NCBI GenBank assembly: GCA_030432595.1
Contig: JAUIGU010000016.1
Location: 22,575 to 86,574 of the forward strand
Direction of reading: 5' to 3'
Origin: Phycisphaerae bacterium
GTDB lineage: Bacteria; Planctomycetota; Phycisphaerae; Phycisphaerales; Phycisphaeraceae
Length of the DNA: 64,000 bases
Made by a program: the position numbers and the translations under genes. The notes under the pieces are model-generated. The model had not been told where the DNA came from. It searched no databases and worked only from the letters and a program-made list of their open reading frames with translations. Of this stretch, positions 56,211-64,000 are shown piece by piece; the first letter of the stretch is position 1; every line of letters begins with the position of its first letter.

Positions 56211-56460
56211 CACCGTGTGCCTGTGCTTCCGCGTCAGCCAGCGGAAGATCGTGAACTACTGCCAGCGCGAAAAGCCGCCAGTCGCGTCGCTCATCAGCGA
56301 GTGCCTCTCGGCCGGCACGGGCTGCGGGTGGTGCGTGCCGTTCTTGAAGGACCTGCACAAGCAGTGCCGCGACGGCGTGGAAGACCCGGGCTTGAAGATC
56401 GATCCGACGGAGTACGCGGGGAAGCGGGCCAGCTACCGCGCGACGGGGAAACGGGCATGA
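56173..56460 (+). CDS. BFD-like [2Fe-2S] protein
   Basis: 95 residues. The cysteine pattern is C16-x-C18 (VCLCFRVS) and C51-x2-C54 (GTGCGWCVPF), that of bacterioferritin-associated ferredoxin domains. BFD proteins help release iron from bacterioferritin; no bacterioferritin is here. The N-terminal 12 residues are encoded by word-array DNA, so the native start may be nearer VCLCF. Its stop overlaps the next start (ATGA). Confidence 0.82.
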   Translation: MEIGNRPSSIDDPTVCLCFRVSQRKIVNYCQREKPPVASLISECLSAGTGCGWCVPFLKDLHKQCRDGVEDPGLKIDPTEYAGKRASYRATGKRA

Positions 56461-56744
56461 CGAAGCACCTGAACACGCACTGCAAGCGTCACTCGATCGT
56501 GATCCGCACTGCCGTCCTCGCGACGCTCCTTCTTTGCATGCTCGGCTGCGACGCGGTGAAGCTGGGCGACCCCGACGTGGAATACGCCCGCATCGAGCAC
56601 GACCGCGCCGGGGAGCCGGTGTTCGTCGAGGGGCATTACAAGGGAAACAGCATCCGGAAACGCCAGCGCTACGAAGAACACCGGCAGGCCACGCGGCATC
56701 GGTATTGGGATGAGGTGTTGGACGTGCCGTCGGATACCCGATAG
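56457..56744 (+). CDS. Small lipoprotein
   Basis: 95 residues. Starts in the four-base overlap with the BFD-like gene, so translationally coupled. Basic N-terminus, hydrophobic stretch (IRTAVLATLLLCMLGC) with lipobox MLGC near residue 31. The polar remainder shows no family I recognise. Confidence 0.65.
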   Translation: MTKHLNTHCKRHSIVIRTAVLATLLLCMLGCDAVKLGDPDVEYARIEHDRAGEPVFVEGHYKGNSIRKRQRYEEHRQATRHRYWDEVLDVPSDTR

Positions 56745-56751
56745 CAGATGC

Positions 56752-57147
56752 ATGGAATGCCATAGCCTATTCCGCCCCGAGAGGAAACATCAAACATCAC
56801 ATATTGGGACAGTTTTGACCGCAACGGGCCTCTTGAGCTTGTTGGCCGTGCCGGCCTTTGTGTTTGTCGCATTCTTTGGCGCAATTGCAGTGGGCATACG
56901 GGGAGTTGGGGGATCATCTGGGCCCTCGCTCTCTGAAGACCCAATGATGTCTCTATACGAATGCACGCAGTTTCCGATTCCGCCAGACGTGTTCGCCGCG
57001 TTGGAGTTTGATCCGGTCGGTGCGGCATCGGCTGCCGCCGCCTGCAACGCACCGATCTGGTGCCTGGCTCTGTTTTTAAGTTTGCGGGTGATTGGTTGGA
57101 TCGTGCGAACGAAGCCTAATCCGAGCCTCAACGAGCCGGCAGAATAG
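56752..57147 (+). CDS. Small two-helix membrane protein
   Basis: 131 residues from MECHSLFRPERKHQTSHIGT. Hydrophobic segments at about 20-50 and 100-120, with a loop carrying several cysteines. GC content is lower than its neighbours. Unknown function; the start may be a codon or more earlier. Confidence 0.5.
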   Translation: MECHSLFRPERKHQTSHIGTVLTATGLLSLLAVPAFVFVAFFGAIAVGIRGVGGSSGPSLSEDPMMSLYECTQFPIPPDVFAALEFDPVGAASAAAACNAPIWCLALFLSLRVIGWIVRTKPNPSLNEPAE

Positions 57148-57186
57148 CGACGCGTGTGAATGTATTACGGTCGTTACTATGGTTTA

Positions 57187-58008
57187 ATGCCCCCCCGCGT
57201 ACTCATCCTCCGCACCGCCGGCACCAACTGTGATGCCGAGTTGGCCCACGCGTTCCGGCTCGCCGGGGCCGAGCCGGTGACGCTGCACCTCAACACGCTC
57301 ATCGCCGACCCCGGGAAGCTGGAAGACTTCGACCTGATCGGGTTTCCGGGGGGGTTCAGCTACGGCGACGACATCGCGGCCGGGCGCATCCTCGCCAACC
57401 GGCTCAAGCACCACCTCTACGACGCGCTGCTGGCGGCGGTCGACCGCGGCGTGCCGATGATCGGGATCTGCAACGGTTTCCAGGTCTTGGTCAAGCTCGG
57501 GCTGCTGCCGGACCCGCACGGCGATACCCCAGAAAACCCAGGCGGCCCTTCCGGGGGCGGGCAACAAGTCGCCACGCTCGCGGACAACACCTCCGGGCGG
57601 TTCATCGACCGCTGGGTCGACGTGTCGGTGCCTGACGAGACGCGCTGCGTGTGGACGCGCGGCGACGACGCGGTCTTGCCTGACCATTCGCTGCCGATCG
57701 CGCACGGCGAGGGGCGCTTCATCGCCGACGACGCCGTGCTCGACCGGCTCGAAAACAACGGCCAGGTCGCACTGCGGTACACCGAAGACGTCAACGGCTC
57801 TGCCCGGAACATCGCCGGCGTCTGCGACCCGACGGGTCTGGTCTTCGGGCTCATGCCCCACCCCGAGCGTTTCGTCACCGCCACGCAACACCCCGCGTGG
57901 ACCTCGATGGGCGAGGGCTTCCTCAACGAAACGACGCCCGGCCTGCGCTACTTCCACAACGCGGTCGCGGCCGTGCGTGCAAGGCAAAACGACGTCGCGA
58001 CGGTTTAA
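57187..58008 (+). CDS. purQ: Phosphoribosylformylglycinamidine synthase, glutaminase subunit
   Basis: 273 residues. Class I glutamine amidotransferase: LILRTAGTNCDAELAHAFR, DLIGFPGGFSYGDDIAAGR, the nucleophile C95 in GICNGFQVLVKLG, and PHPER carrying the catalytic His/Glu. Supplies ammonia for the fourth purine step. purL and purS are not in the window. Its stop codon overlaps the fdhD stop (TTAA). Confidence 0.93.
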   Translation: MPPRVLILRTAGTNCDAELAHAFRLAGAEPVTLHLNTLIADPGKLEDFDLIGFPGGFSYGDDIAAGRILANRLKHHLYDALLAAVDRGVPMIGICNGFQVLVKLGLLPDPHGDTPENPGGPSGGGQQVATLADNTSGRFIDRWVDVSVPDETRCVWTRGDDAVLPDHSLPIAHGEGRFIADDAVLDRLENNGQVALRYTEDVNGSARNIAGVCDPTGLVFGLMPHPERFVTATQHPAWTSMGEGFLNETTPGLRYFHNAVAAVRARQNDVATV

Positions 58009-58886
58009 TCTGTCGTGTGTTGCGCGGCGGTGATGCGCTGTGCGTGGGTGTAGACGTTCATCCGGCCGTCGCGCACGAACCCGATCAGCGTCTGGTTGTT
58101 CTCGTGCGCGAACTCGACGGCCAGGCTCGACGGCGCCCCCACCGCCGCGACGACCGGCACGCCGCCGGCCAGCGCCTTCTGCACGATCTCGAACGAGACC
58201 CGCCCGCTCACCAGCAAAATGTTCTCGCTCAACGGCAACCAGCCGGCCCGCAGCGCGTGGCCGAGCACTTTGTCCACCGCGTTGTGCCGGCCGATGTCCT
58301 CCCGGGCCATGCGTAGACGGCCCGCGGCATCAAACAGACCCGCGGCATGCAGCCCGCCGGTCCGGCTGAAGGCGGCCTGCGCTTCGCGCAAGCGCGTCGG
58401 GAGGTCGAGGACCACGTCGGCCGGGACCCACAACGCGCTCGACACCGGTGGGAACCCGGCCCGCACCGCGTCGATGGTCGCCTTGCCGCACAGCCCACAG
58501 CTTGACGACGCGAACACGTGCCGGGTCAAACGCCGGGGGTCGAAGTCGCAATCGGCACGGAGAAACACGTTCACGATGTTGCCGTCCGTGTTGCCGGGCC
58601 GCCCGCAAGGCTCGACGGCGACCACATCGGAACCGTCACGGATCACGCCCTCGCTGAGCAGGAAGCCCGCAGCCAGTTCGGCGTCGTGGATCGCGCGGTC
58701 CGGACCCACGCTCGGCGTCCGCATCGTCACCGTGACCGCCCGTCCGCGCACGCGCACCTCCAAGGGCTCCTCGCCCGCCAGCTCGTCGGCGACCGCGCAA
58801 ACGGCCCCGCCGGCCGCGTGTTTGGTGACCGTCGCGATCACTTCTGCTCCGCCAACGCGCGCAACCGCGGTCAATGCCTGCGTCAC
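58005..58886 (-). CDS. fdhD: Formate dehydrogenase accessory sulfurtransferase FdhD
   Basis: 293 residues. The key cysteine loop SSSCGLCGKATID (C-x2-C) and FSRTGGLHAAGLFD and DIGRHNAVDKVLG motifs. It transfers sulfur from IscS to the molybdenum cofactor of formate-dehydrogenase-like enzymes. The GTG start overlaps the stop of the oxidoreductase gene by four bases (GTGA), so the two are coupled. Confidence 0.93.
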   Translation of the reverse strand: MTQALTAVARVGGAEVIATVTKHAAGGAVCAVADELAGEEPLEVRVRGRAVTVTMRTPSVGPDRAIHDAELAAGFLLSEGVIRDGSDVVAVEPCGRPGNTDGNIVNVFLRADCDFDPRRLTRHVFASSSCGLCGKATIDAVRAGFPPVSSALWVPADVVLDLPTRLREAQAAFSRTGGLHAAGLFDAAGRLRMAREDIGRHNAVDKVLGHALRAGWLPLSENILLVSGRVSFEIVQKALAGGVPVVAAVGAPSSLAVEFAHENNQTLIGFVRDGRMNVYTHAQRITAAQHTTD

Positions 58887-61174
58887 GATTCCTCCTTCCC
58901 CGCCGCGTGCAGCGTCACGGGGATCAGCTTCGACACGGGCGTGTTGCTGCCGTACGCAACCGCGCTCAGACTCACCAGCGGATTGAGTTCGGGGAAGTAG
59001 CCGGCCGCACACCCGCGCGGGATGTCGTACGCGACCACCCGGAAGTTCTCGACACGCCTGGTTGGCTCGTTTTCGTAGTGGCTCGAGATGTCGACGCGGT
59101 CGCCGTCGGCCAGCCCGCGCTCGCGGAGGTCGTCCGCGTGGGCGAACACGACCATGCGGTCGTCGGCGATGTCACGGTAGCGGTCGTTTAGGCCGTACAC
59201 TGTCGTGTTGTACTGGTCGTGGCTGCGCAGCGTCATCAACCGGAGTTGCCCGGCCGGCAGCGTCTGATCGGGGATCGGCGAAACGACAAACGCGGCGCGG
59301 CGCTCGGCGTTGTTCCAGACCCGGTCGCGGGCGGCGTTGCCGAGGTAGAACCCGCCGGGCTCTTCGACGCGGGCGTTGAAGTCCGCAAAACCGGGCACAA
59401 CGTCGGCGATGCCGTCGCGGATCAGGCGGTAGTCCCGGGCAAACTCCTCCCACGGCGTCTCATCTCCGGATCCGAACAATGCCCGGGCGAGCCGACACAC
59501 GATCGCCGGCTCGCTGAGCAGGTGCTCCGACGCGGGCGCGTTCCGGCCGGCCGAGGCGTGGACGACCGACATCGAATCTTCGACGGTGATTTTCTGTGGG
59601 CCCGCCGCCGTCTCGTCGCGCTCGGCCCGCCCCAGGCACGGCAGGATCAACGCGTCCCGCCCCACCACCGTGTGCGAACGGTTCAGCTTGGTCGAGACGT
59701 GCACGGTCAGGCCGCAGTTCCGCAGCGCCGCGTAGGTGAGACCCGAGTCGGGCGTGGCCGCCGCGAAGTTGCCGCCCATTCCGACAAACACCTTCGCCCG
59801 GCCGTCGCGCATCGCCGCGATTGCGTGAACGACGTCGAAGCCGTGGTTTTGGGGCGGGTTGAACCCGAACACCTCGCCGAGCTTGTCGCTGAACGGCGGC
59901 GGCTTCTCGACGATGCCCATCGTGCGGTCGCCCTGTACGTTCGAGTGGCCACGCACCGGGCACGCGCCCGCGCCGGGTTTGCCGATCTGCCCGCGCATCA
60001 GCAGCAGGTTGACGACCATCTGGATCGTCGCGACGCCGTGCCGCTGTTGCGTCAGCCCCATCGCCCAGCACGCGATCACGCGGTCGGCGTTGAGAAACAC
60101 GTCCGCGATCTCTCGCAACTGCGCCAAGCTCACGCCGGATTCCGATTCGATGCGCTCCCACGACTCGCGCCGCAAGTCCTCAGCAAACGCCTCGAAACCC
60201 GTCGTGTGCTCGTCGATGAACGCGCGGTCCAACACCGAACCCGCCCCGTCCGCGTTGGCCTCTTCCGCCTCCAGCACGAGCTTGCACAAACCCTTGAACA
60301 GCGCGAGGTCGCCGCCGATCACCGGTTGTACGAAGTGTGAGGCGATCGGCGTCGCGTTCCCCGTCAGTGTGGCGAGCTTGTGCTGCGGGTGCGTGAACGC
60401 CACGAGCCCCCGCTCCTTCAACGGGTTGACCGACACGATCTTGGCACCGCGCTGCGCAGCCTTCTGCAGCTCGGTCAGCATGCGCGGGTGGTTCGTGCCG
60501 GGGTTTTGCCCGATGACAAAGATCGCGTCGGCCGACTCGAAGTCTTCGAGCGTGACCGTGCCCTTGCCGATCCCGATGGATTGCGACAACGCGACGCCCG
60601 ACGACTCGTGGCAGAGGTTCGAGCAGTCCGGGAAGTTGTTCGTGCCGAACTTCCGCCCCATGAGTTGATAGAGGAACGCCGCCTCGTTGCTCGTTCGGCC
60701 CGACGTGTAGAACACCGCCTCGTCAGGCGACGCCAAGGCCTTGAGCCTGTCCGCAATCAGCGCGAACGCGTCGTCCCACGACACCTCCAGATACCGATCC
60801 GTCGCCGCGTCGTACCGCATCGGGTGCGTCAGCCGGCCTTGGCTTTCCAGCCAGTGGTCGTCCTGGCCGTGCAGGAAGGACACCGTGTGCTCCGCGAAGA
60901 AATCCGGCCCGACCTTCTTCTTCGTCGACTCCCACGCGACCGCCTTGGCCCCGTTCTCGCAGAACTCGAACGCCGAGGTGTCTTTCGGTTCCGGCCAGGC
61001 ACACCCCGGGCAGTCGAACCCGTCCGGCTGGTTCACCCGCAGCAGCGTCCGCGCGATCTGCAGTTTGCCGGCCTGCGCCGCTACGTGTTTGACGGTTGAA
61101 GCCAGTGCTCCGAGCCCGCCGGCCGCGTGTCGGGGCGTATTGGAGACGTTGGTTTGTGCCGCGTCCTTGCCCAA
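58883..61174 (-). CDS. FdhF/YdeP-family molybdopterin oxidoreductase
   Basis: 763 residues from a TTG preceded by CGGAGA; E. coli YdeP is 759. N-terminal QPDGFDCPGCAWPEP, then YTSGRTSNEAAFLYQLMGRK and NFPDCSNLCHESSGVALSQS, NPGTNHPRMLTELQ, and GHSNVQGDRTMGI. In YdeP the position that is selenocysteine or cysteine in true formate dehydrogenases is not obvious; here the CHESS segment lies there. Acid resistance is the reported YdeP phenotype; its reaction is unknown. The overlapped fdhD shows it is a molybdenum enzyme. Confidence 0.88.
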   Translation of the reverse strand: MGKDAAQTNVSNTPRHAAGGLGALASTVKHVAAQAGKLQIARTLLRVNQPDGFDCPGCAWPEPKDTSAFEFCENGAKAVAWESTKKKVGPDFFAEHTVSFLHGQDDHWLESQGRLTHPMRYDAATDRYLEVSWDDAFALIADRLKALASPDEAVFYTSGRTSNEAAFLYQLMGRKFGTNNFPDCSNLCHESSGVALSQSIGIGKGTVTLEDFESADAIFVIGQNPGTNHPRMLTELQKAAQRGAKIVSVNPLKERGLVAFTHPQHKLATLTGNATPIASHFVQPVIGGDLALFKGLCKLVLEAEEANADGAGSVLDRAFIDEHTTGFEAFAEDLRRESWERIESESGVSLAQLREIADVFLNADRVIACWAMGLTQQRHGVATIQMVVNLLLMRGQIGKPGAGACPVRGHSNVQGDRTMGIVEKPPPFSDKLGEVFGFNPPQNHGFDVVHAIAAMRDGRAKVFVGMGGNFAAATPDSGLTYAALRNCGLTVHVSTKLNRSHTVVGRDALILPCLGRAERDETAAGPQKITVEDSMSVVHASAGRNAPASEHLLSEPAIVCRLARALFGSGDETPWEEFARDYRLIRDGIADVVPGFADFNARVEEPGGFYLGNAARDRVWNNAERRAAFVVSPIPDQTLPAGQLRLMTLRSHDQYNTTVYGLNDRYRDIADDRMVVFAHADDLRERGLADGDRVDISSHYENEPTRRVENFRVVAYDIPRGCAAGYFPELNPLVSLSAVAYGSNTPVSKLIPVTLHAAGKEES

Positions 61175-61256
61175 CGGGGGTCTCCGGGCCGATACAGAGT
61201 CGATGGAGCATCCTACCCCGGCCCCTGCCGGCCCCGGGCACGCTCGACCGCGGCGG

Positions 61257-61315
61257 GTGACGGCCGGGTTTGGCCCTGTTATCCTTGTCGATTCCCCCCA
61301 GCCGACGGTCGGCTG
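61257..61315 (+). promoter_or_regulatory. Candidate rpsA promoter and 5' hairpin
   Basis: GTGACG, 17-base spacer, TATCCT (61,257-61,285), then the palindrome CAGCCGAC-G-GTCGGCTG (61,299-61,315) near the predicted 5' end. Leader of about 125 bases to rpsA. Confidence 0.45.
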
Positions 61316-61415
61316 ACCCGGGGACCCACCCAGGCGGGGCAACGCGGCCCCGCGACCCGTTTCCACCGGCAGCGCTGCCGGGCGGGTACACCGTCACGCA
61401 GAAAGGACACCCCTC

Positions 61416-63215
61416 TTGGTTGACAAGAACCTCATCGCCACCCTCTCCGTTGAAGACGCCGAAGCCGAGGCCATGATCGCCGACGCCCTCGGCCAGGCCG
61501 TCGCCGACGGCGACATGGAGGGCCTGCTCGAAGACACCATCGGCGACTTCAAGCCGCAGTCCATCCTGACCGGCAAGATCATCGGCCACGCCGGCGACGA
61601 CTTCCTCGTCGAGCTGGGCCTCAAGTCCGAGGGCATCCTCGACAAGAACGAGTTCGACGACCCCAAGTCCGTCGAGGTCGGCGACACCGTCGAGGTGCTG
61701 CTGGTAAACCTCGAGTCCGACGGCGGCACCGTCGAGATCTCCAAGCGCAAGGCCGACCGCATCCGCGGCTGGGAGAAGATCACCACCACCGCCCAGGAAG
61801 GCGACACCGTCTCGGGCAAGTGCATGCGGAAGATCAAGGGCGGCCTGCTCGTGGACATCGGCTACCCCGTGTTCCTCCCCGCGTCCCAGGTCGACATCCG
61901 CCGGCCGCACGACATCGGCGTGTTCATCGGCCAGACCATCGACGCCTCGATCCTCAAGATCGACGAAGAACGCCGCAACATCGTCATCTCCCGCCGCAAG
62001 CTCATCGAAGAAACCCGCGCCAAGCTCCGCGCCGACCTGCTCGACAAGATCAAGGTCGGCGACATCGTCGAGGGCCAGGTCAAGAACATCGCCGACTTCG
62101 GCGCCTTCGTCGATCTGGGCGGCATCGACGGCCTGCTGCACATCACCGACATGTCCTGGGGCCGGGTCAACCACCCCTCCGACATGGTCCGGATCGACGA
62201 CAAGCTCGAGGTCAAGATCCTCAACATCGATTACGACAAGGAAAAGATCGCCCTGGGCCTCAAGCAGAAGGACAGCTCGCCCTGGGAAGACATCGGCAAC
62301 AAGTACCCCGTCAACACCCGGCTCTCCGGCGAGGTCACCAACATCATGACCTACGGCGCCTTCGTGAAACTCGAAGACGGCGTCGAGGGCCTGGTCCACG
62401 TCTCCGAGATGTCCTGGACCAAGCGCATCAACCATCCTTCTGAATTGGTGTCCATCGGCGAAGAGGTCGAGGTCGTCGTCCTCGACATCAACAAGGACAA
62501 GCAGGAGATCAGCCTCGGCATGAAGCAGACCGAGGTCAACCCCTGGGAACTCGTCGCCGAGAAGTACCCGCCCGGCACCGTCGTCGAAGGCAAAGTCCGC
62601 AACCTCGCCAGCTACGGCGCGTTCATTGAGATCGAGCCGGGCATCGACGGCCTGCTCCACGTCTCCGACCTGTCGTGGACCAAGAAGATCGCTCACCCCA
62701 ACGAGATGCTCAAGAAGGGCGACACCGTCAAGTGCCTCGTCCTCGAGGTCGACCAGAACAAGCAGCGCGTCGCGCTGGGCCTCAAGCAGATGGAAGAGGA
62801 CCCCTGGTCCGAGGCCATCCCCTCGGCGTACCAGCCGGGCATGATCGTCGTGGGCAAGGTCACGAAGATCACCAACTTCGGCGTGTTCGTCGAGCTCGAA
62901 GACGACCTCGAAGGCCTGCTGCACATCTCCGAGCTGGCCGACCACAAGGTCGAGAACCCGCAGGACGTCGTGCAACAGGACCAGGAACTCGAGGTCAAGA
63001 TCCTCCGCGTGGACCTGGACGAGCGGAAGATCGGCCTGTCGCTCAAGCGGGCGCAGTGGACGTCGGACCAGGAAGCCGCGGCCGACCGCAGCGAGTCCAA
63101 GTCCGGCGGCTCCGGCGGCGCCCCGACGGGCGGCGGCCTGGGCGGCCTCGGCGACGGCGGCGCCCTCGGCACCGACAAGATCACCTTCGGCGAAGGCGGC
63201 GCGAGTACGAACTGA
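61416..63215 (+). CDS. rpsA: 30S ribosomal protein S1
   Basis: 599 residues, TTG start with AAAGGA upstream. Six S1 domains, beginning near residues 50, 130, 212, 300, 385 and 470 (for example GDIVEGQVKNIADFGAFVDL, GTVVEGKVRNLASYGAFIEI, GMIVVGKVTKITNFGVFVEL). Domains 1-2 are diverged as in other S1 proteins and probably bind the ribosome, and 3-6 bind mRNA. The C-terminus is a Gly/Ser-rich tail of about 45 residues. Confidence 0.95.
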   Translation: MVDKNLIATLSVEDAEAEAMIADALGQAVADGDMEGLLEDTIGDFKPQSILTGKIIGHAGDDFLVELGLKSEGILDKNEFDDPKSVEVGDTVEVLLVNLESDGGTVEISKRKADRIRGWEKITTTAQEGDTVSGKCMRKIKGGLLVDIGYPVFLPASQVDIRRPHDIGVFIGQTIDASILKIDEERRNIVISRRKLIEETRAKLRADLLDKIKVGDIVEGQVKNIADFGAFVDLGGIDGLLHITDMSWGRVNHPSDMVRIDDKLEVKILNIDYDKEKIALGLKQKDSSPWEDIGNKYPVNTRLSGEVTNIMTYGAFVKLEDGVEGLVHVSEMSWTKRINHPSELVSIGEEVEVVVLDINKDKQEISLGMKQTEVNPWELVAEKYPPGTVVEGKVRNLASYGAFIEIEPGIDGLLHVSDLSWTKKIAHPNEMLKKGDTVKCLVLEVDQNKQRVALGLKQMEEDPWSEAIPSAYQPGMIVVGKVTKITNFGVFVELEDDLEGLLHISELADHKVENPQDVVQQDQELEVKILRVDLDERKIGLSLKRAQWTSDQEAAADRSESKSGGSGGAPTGGGLGGLGDGGALGTDKITFGEGGASTN

Positions 63216-63250
63216 CGCCGCCCCACCCGCTTCAACTCAACCCACAAAAG

Positions 63251-63274
63251 CCCCGCCGCAAGGCGGGGTTTTTT
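63251..63274 (+). terminator. Bidirectional terminator after rpsA
   Basis: CCCCGCC, loop GCAA, GGCGGGG, then six T residues. AAAA precedes it, so it may also work for the minus-strand gene whose TAA stop is inside the T run. Confidence 0.9.
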
Positions 63275-63833
63275 ACGTGCCGGTGCAGACGCGTCGAATG
63301 ATGCGAGCCATGCTCCTCACGTCATCTATACCTCGGTGAGGTGTACCTTCAAACTTCATGCCCAGCCGCTTCAATGCTTGTCCGACTCCAACAGGTTTTT
63401 TCAACTGAAGTGTTTTCGCAAAATCTTTCTTTATGTTGTGGTGGCGATCCCTCATCGGCATCTGCAATTCGTGATACTTGCAGTCCTGCGAAAGTTGCTT
63501 GCGGTCATAATCACCCCAAGAGCAAAACAGACAATCCTCAAATTCTGTTTGCCAATCTATGAACTCCCTCAAAACATCAACGAACGGTGGCGCGGAATCA
63601 ACTTGAGTTTGGGTGATACTCGTCAATTCCCTGCAAAAGTCAGTCAGAACTGGGTGACGAACAGGGTGAACAAAGGACTGATACTCGGACTCGACCTCGA
63701 AGGTACGAGCATTTTGAACCAATGCCCCGACTTCAATGATTTCCATCTCGTCACGGGGCACCGACCCATCGTTGGAACATGTTGATTCGAGATCAACGAT
63801 CAGATACCTGCTTGAATTAATCTTCATATTCAA
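63273..63833 (-). CDS. DEDDh 3'-5' exonuclease (Eri1/KapD-like)
   Basis: 186 residues. ExoI YLIVDLESTCSN (D14, E16), ExoII CSWGDYDRKQLSQD (D108), ExoIII HRGIDDVRSMARI (H166, D171). Layout of the ERI-1/KapD branch of DnaQ-like exonucleases, probably acting on RNA or single-stranded DNA. Its GC content is low compared with rpsA, suggesting transfer. Convergent with rpsA. Confidence 0.83.
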   Translation of the reverse strand: MNMKINSSRYLIVDLESTCSNDGSVPRDEMEIIEVGALVQNARTFEVESEYQSFVHPVRHPVLTDFCRELTSITQTQVDSAPPFVDVLREFIDWQTEFEDCLFCSWGDYDRKQLSQDCKYHELQMPMRDRHHNIKKDFAKTLQLKKPVGVGQALKRLGMKFEGTPHRGIDDVRSMARIIRRVCTGT

Positions 63834-63848
63834 TCACCAGCCACCAAC

Positions 63849-64000
63849 TCAATCTGTTCTCCCCGGCACCATATTCGGGAACTCGTAGACGAAGCGCAGG
63901 AGCATCTCGGCGAAGCGGATGAGTTCGTTTGCGTCGTCGGGGGCCATGATCTTGATTTCGTGGCTGGCCTCGTTGGACTTGCGGCGCATGTGCTGGACCC
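63849..64000 (-). CDS. C-terminal end of an unidentified protein (DUF4145-like)
   Basis: About 50 residues before the stop: HMRRKSNEASHEIKIMAPDD then ANELIRFAEMLLRFVYEFP. The last part resembles the C-terminal helix of DUF4145 and related domains often seen in restriction or abortive-infection proteins, but the fragment is too short to be sure. The gene runs off the right edge. Confidence 0.5.
   Translation of the reverse strand, partial: VQHMRRKSNEASHEIKIMAPDDANELIRFAEMLLRFVYEFPNMVPGRTD

Noticed and set aside
58883..61174. A genuine formate dehydrogenase
   Set aside because: N-terminal DCPGCAWP and overall length and order match the YdeP branch, and the partner subunits of formate dehydrogenase are absent.

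Overview
The window is a bacterial chromosome segment of high GC content. Its gene content points to the Planctomycetota, most likely the class Phycisphaerae: dockerin-type and PEP-CTERM secreted proteins, a planctomycete-style IS200/RAYT transposase, a ribosomal-protein cluster without rpmD, and PAS/GAF/receiver and Hanks-kinase regulators. The class assignment is inference from this content.

Region 1 (1-16,350, minus strand) is one long S10-spc-alpha ribosomal supercluster, transcribed from rpsJ down to rplQ. It also carries secY, map, infA and rpoA. It differs from the textbook order: rpmD and adk are absent, L36 is of the cysteine-poor B type, S5 has a long acidic tail, and rpsD lies 18 kb away at 33.8-34.4 kb with its own promoter. 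The spacers between genes are unusually wide, and most hold a palindrome or a pair of degenerate word arrays.

Region 2 (16.3-24.5 kb) has a bifunctional-nuclease-domain protein, an rRNA methyltransferase (rsmB), a PAS-GAF-receiver regulator, a polyprenyl synthase, a membrane-anchored Ser/Thr kinase, a thioredoxin-like protein and transaldolase.

Region 3 (24.5-34.8 kb) is an accessory stretch. It holds several REPIN-like inverted palindrome pairs, a chimeric PEP-CTERM protein, an 18-unit array with an exact 21-bp period, a low-GC GmrSD-like (DUF262/HNH) gene, rho with a C-rich leader, a coaE fusion, a secreted peptidase, and a RAYT transposase bounded by inverted copies of one 30-bp palindrome. 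Relocated rpsD closes it.

Region 4 (34.8-49.4 kb) contains katG divergent from oxyR, an aquaporin-family channel, a large FAD/Fe-S oxidoreductase, a lipoprotein hydrolase, fructose-1,6-bisphosphatase, and a GDP-fucose pathway cluster (gmd, fcl, glycosyltransferase).

Region 5 (49.4-64 kb) contains a dockerin-bearing secreted protein, a tightly overlapping rpoN-acetyltransferase-LD-carboxypeptidase operon downstream of recR, a BFD-like protein, purQ, a YdeP-type molybdopterin oxidoreductase overlapping fdhD, rpsA, and a low-GC DEDDh exonuclease followed by the end of an unidentified gene.

The most unusual content is between the genes. There are many palindrome families built like REPINs with one resident RAYT, a second class of stop-codon-anchored word arrays, and a helically phased 21-bp array with no convincing coding frame.
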